Shown here: piece by piece, positions 61,818-64,000 of the stretch
Layout: each line of letters starts with the position of its first letter
Position numbering within the stretch: position 1 is the first letter of the stretch
NCBI RefSeq assembly: GCF_016406125.1
Contig: NZ_CP066339.1
Span: 2,604,001-2,668,000, forward strand
Origin: Alicyclobacillus sp. SO9
GTDB taxonomy: Bacteria; Bacillota; Bacilli; Alicyclobacillales; Alicyclobacillaceae
Length of the DNA stretch: 64,000 bases
Reading direction: 5' to 3'
The notes under the pieces: generated by a model
Database searches by the model: none
The model's input: the letters and a program-made list of their open reading frames with translations, nothing else
What the model was told of the DNA's origin: nothing
Made by a program: the position numbers and the translations under genes

Positions 61818-63137
61818 TCAATCCGACGTGCGTTCACGGATTCGTAATCGAATCGGCGTCCCGTCAAAGCCGAATGCCTGGCGAAGCTGGTTTTCCAGAT
61901 ATCTTTCGTACGAAAAGTGCAGAATTTCTTTGTTGTTGACAAATACAACAAAAGTTGGCGGTTTGACACCGACCTGTGTGGCGTAAAAAATTTTCAGTTT
62001 ACGCCCTCTGTCGGTAGGAGGCGGGACAGACGCTACAGCATCTTGCACAACCGAATTCAGTGTGGAAGTGGGAATGCGTATGGCATGGGTCTCAGCTAGA
62101 CTTCCCGCGAGGGGCAATATCCTGTGTACACGCTGCTGTGTCAACGCAGAGACAAATTGAACAGGAGCCCACCTCATAAAGGGAAATTCTTGCTGGATTG
62201 TTTCGACAAAGCGATGAGCAGTCTTATCGTCCTTTTCAACAATGTCCCATTTGTTTACCAAAAAAGCAATAGCACAACCGGCATCTAAAGCGTAGCCTGC
62301 AACACGTTTATCTTGCTCTGTGATTCCTTCGTTTCCATCCAAAACCACAAACACCACATCGGAGTCCTCAATGGCTCGAAGTGCACGCAGCACACTGTAC
62401 TTTTCGATTCGTTCATACACTTTTCCCCGTCTCCGCATGCCGGCAGTATCCACCAATACATAGGCCTGACCGTCATGCAGCAGTTCGCTGTCAATCGCAT
62501 CTCGGGTGGTGCCAGCTATGTCACTGACCATCACCCGCTCTTCACCGAGCAGACTATTCACCAGTGATGATTTGCCGACATTTGGTCGTCCAATAAACGA
62601 GATACGGATAGCGTCCTCATTGTACGGTTCTTGAGGGATTTGCGGAAACGAGGCAACGACAGCATCGAGCAGGTCACCCGTACCGTTTCCGTGTTCGGCG
62701 GAAATGCCGACAAGCTCCTCAAACCCGAATTCGTAGAATTCATATGATCCCGGTATATGACTGGGGTGATCCAACTTGTTCACAGCCACCACTACCGGCT
62801 TCTTTGACCTGCGCAGGATCCCTGCAACTTCTTTGTCTGCTTCTGTCATGCCGACACGGCCATCGACGAGAAATACAATCACATTGGCTTCATCGATAGC
62901 CAACTCTGCTTGCACGCGAATCAGATTGACCATTTCATCAGCATCATCAAGCTCAATGCCGCCTGTATCAATCATCCGGAATTCTTGGCCGTTCCAGTCT
63001 ACTTTGGTATACAATCTATCTCTTGTCACACCGGATACGTCTTCAACAATGGCCAGTCTCTGTCCTACAATCCTATTGAACAGGGTGGATTTTCCCACAT
63101 TCGCTCGGCCAACAATTGCTACTACTGGCAACCCCAC
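61818..63137 (-). CDS. der: Ribosome-assembly GTPase Der (EngA)
   Basis: A 439-residue protein with two tandem GTPase domains: GRANVGKST (about 10-18), DTGG, NKLD; and GRPNVGKSS (about 180), DTAGMRR, NKWD. A KH-like C-terminal domain follows (about 350-439; [14 protein letters not shown]). It acts in 50S subunit maturation. GGGGTTGCC start ATG at 63137 lies 54 bases after the DUF512 gene. Confidence 0.97.
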   Translation of the reverse strand: MGLPVVAIVGRANVGKSTLFNRIVGQRLAIVEDVSGVTRDRLYTKVDWNGQEFRMIDTGGIELDDADEMVNLIRVQAELAIDEANVIVFLVDGRVGMTEADKEVAGILRRSKKPVVVAVNKLDHPSHIPGSYEFYEFGFEELVGISAEHGNGTGDLLDAVVASFPQIPQEPYNEDAIRISFIGRPNVGKSSLVNSLLGEERVMVSDIAGTTRDAIDSELLHDGQAYVLVDTAGMRRRGKVYERIEKYSVLRALRAIEDSDVVFVVLDGNEGITEQDKRVAGYALDAGCAIAFLVNKWDIVEKDDKTAHRFVETIQQEFPFMRWAPVQFVSALTQQRVHRILPLAGSLAETHAIRIPTSTLNSVVQDAVASVPPPTDRGRKLKIFYATQVGVKPPTFVVFVNNKEILHFSYERYLENQLRQAFGFDGTPIRLRIRERTSD

Positions 63138-63191
63138 AAAACGTCAGTCCCTACCGTTAAAATTAGGTTTTTGCACTAATATGCCGCGAAT

Positions 63192-64000
63192 CTAATTCGT
63201 CAATTCAGTTTCCTCAGCCATTCCTTCATCCAGATTCCGAAGTGTTGCTTCATACCGGCGGCGTGGAGGCAGTGACTGCGTGTATCCCATCGTACCATAG
63301 AGCAGGCCGCTTCCCGTGGCGGGGACAACAGTTACAGGTTTCCCGAGTTCATTGCTCAACTGTTCGACTGTATAGTCATCCAAGAAGACATCCGCGTCAT
63401 CTTTTAACATAATGTCTGGAAGGAGAAGAGCGTCCACATCTTCTAATTTACCCCTTAATTGAGTAACAATATCCTGACCTGTCAGCAATCCGGTCACTGT
63501 AACGTGATGCCCATAAAAATCGTTCAATATAGGAAAAACTTCTTTATACAGTCCACTTACATCATCAAGCCTGCTCAAACAGCTTCTGATTGTTTTTTCG
63601 GCAGAGGTACTGGTTACAACGCCAACACGGCGCACCTTGGTTCCTAATGAGCGGGGTACATAAGGCCAGACCTCTTCAATTTCGTCCAGAAGTGTTCTAA
63701 TCACGCCTACCCCGTTTTCTGTTTGACCAAAGTCGTCGTAAAACTCCGTGGGCGGAACGTCCATGTCTGCCAACACGTACAGTTCATCTGCTGCATACAC
63801 AAACGAAGAGCCGAGTTTTGGACGCAGGTACTCCTGCCACGAGCGAATCTGTTGAATCACCTGTTTCGCTTCCTCGTGTGATACAGGGCGCATGGAATGC
63901 AGACCGCGCCGATGTTTGGTCAGGCCTACAGGTACGATGGAAAGTGTTTTGACGGCTGGATAAAAGGGAGCCAAATCGCGAATTGTTTTATCCAGTTCTT
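63192..64000 (-). CDS. DUF512 protein, partial (N-terminus off window)
   Basis: The reading frame is open to the right edge; visible residues begin ELDKTIRDLAPFYPAVKTLS and end EEATL-like RNLDEGMAEETELTN. SIVPVGLTKHRRGLH and ADELYVLADMDVPPTEFYDDFGQTENGVGVIRTL are marks of DUF512, the C-terminal domain of a PDZ/radical SAM-like protein family. Such genes are often next to der in Firmicutes. The N-terminal PDZ and radical SAM parts, if present, lie beyond 64000. The function is unknown. Confidence 0.85.
   Translation of the reverse strand, partial: ELDKTIRDLAPFYPAVKTLSIVPVGLTKHRRGLHSMRPVSHEEAKQVIQQIRSWQEYLRPKLGSSFVYAADELYVLADMDVPPTEFYDDFGQTENGVGVIRTLLDEIEEVWPYVPRSLGTKVRRVGVVTSTSAEKTIRSCLSRLDDVSGLYKEVFPILNDFYGHHVTVTGLLTGQDIVTQLRGKLEDVDALLLPDIMLKDDADVFLDDYTVEQLSNELGKPVTVVPATGSGLLYGTMGYTQSLPPRRRYEATLRNLDEGMAEETELTN

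Noticed and set aside
1-64000. CRISPR arrays, insertion sequences, prophage or integrase genes
   Set aside because: No regularly spaced repeats, transposase or integrase motifs were seen anywhere in the window.

Overview
The window is a dense, almost gap-free stretch of a spore-forming Bacillales chromosome, most likely of the Alicyclobacillus/Alicyclobacillaceae type. The evidence is the set of sporulation genes (spoIVA, ylbJ), bacillithiol synthesis (bshA), the Bacillus-type menaquinol:cytochrome c reductase pair (qcrB, qcrC), the two-subunit heptaprenyl diphosphate synthase (hepS/hepT), TRAP (mtrB) and the conserved Firmicute proteins YpmA, YpmB, YpiB and YpiF. The order from ypmB at the left to der at the right follows, with insertions and losses, the B. 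subtilis order ypmB-ypmA-dinG-birA-cca-bshA-mgsA-dapB-ypjD-qcrCB-ypiF-ypiB-tyrA-trpABFCD-aroH-aroB-aroC-cheR-ndk-hepT-hepS-mtrB-spoIVA-gpsA-der. Nearly all genes lie on the minus strand. No prophage, insertion sequence or CRISPR array was seen.

Left part (1-17.4 kb): an N-terminal membrane-protein fragment, ypmA/ypmB, surE, and a methylthioadenosine pair (mtaD, mtnP). These are followed by a non-homologous end-joining island with a split LigD (separate polymerase and ligase genes, divergently transcribed) and Ku. Then come dinG, a TPR protein, and a tightly coupled run of birA, cca, bshA, mgsA, dapB, a small TPR protein and a MazG-like pyrophosphohydrolase.

Middle left (17.5-28.5 kb): plus-strand membrane genes (ylbJ, ykvI-like, yitT-like) around uppP, then qcrC-qcrB with their own promoter but no Rieske gene, ypiF, ypiB, and a two-gene XPB-type helicase operon.

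Middle (28.7-38.3 kb): the aromatic supra-operon aroC-aroB-aroH / trpD-trpC-trpF-trpB-trpA-aroF-tyrA. trpE is missing. The trpD leader carries a promoter, eleven NAG triplets, a terminator hairpin, and four more GAG triplets over the trpD ribosome site. The trans-acting partner, TRAP (mtrB), is encoded at 57.9-58.1 kb, so both halves of this regulatory circuit are in the window.

Right part (38.5-55 kb) is an accessory block between aroC and cheR: an isochorismatase-family hydrolase, three tandem M42 aminopeptidases, a RluA-type pseudouridine synthase, small unknown genes, tRNA-Gly, an SDR-type oxidoreductase, clpP, an ECF-like sigma factor, a glutaredoxin, a YihY protein, a heterodimeric ABC exporter, a YetF protein, cheR and a patatin. 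The glutaredoxin has an in-frame TGA exactly at the first cysteine of its redox motif, followed by a hairpin with bacterial SECIS geometry, and is the best candidate here for something undescribed (a selenoprotein). The window ends with ndk, hepT, hepS, mtrB, tRNA-Pro, spoIVA, gcvH, gpsA, der and the C-terminal part of a DUF512 protein.
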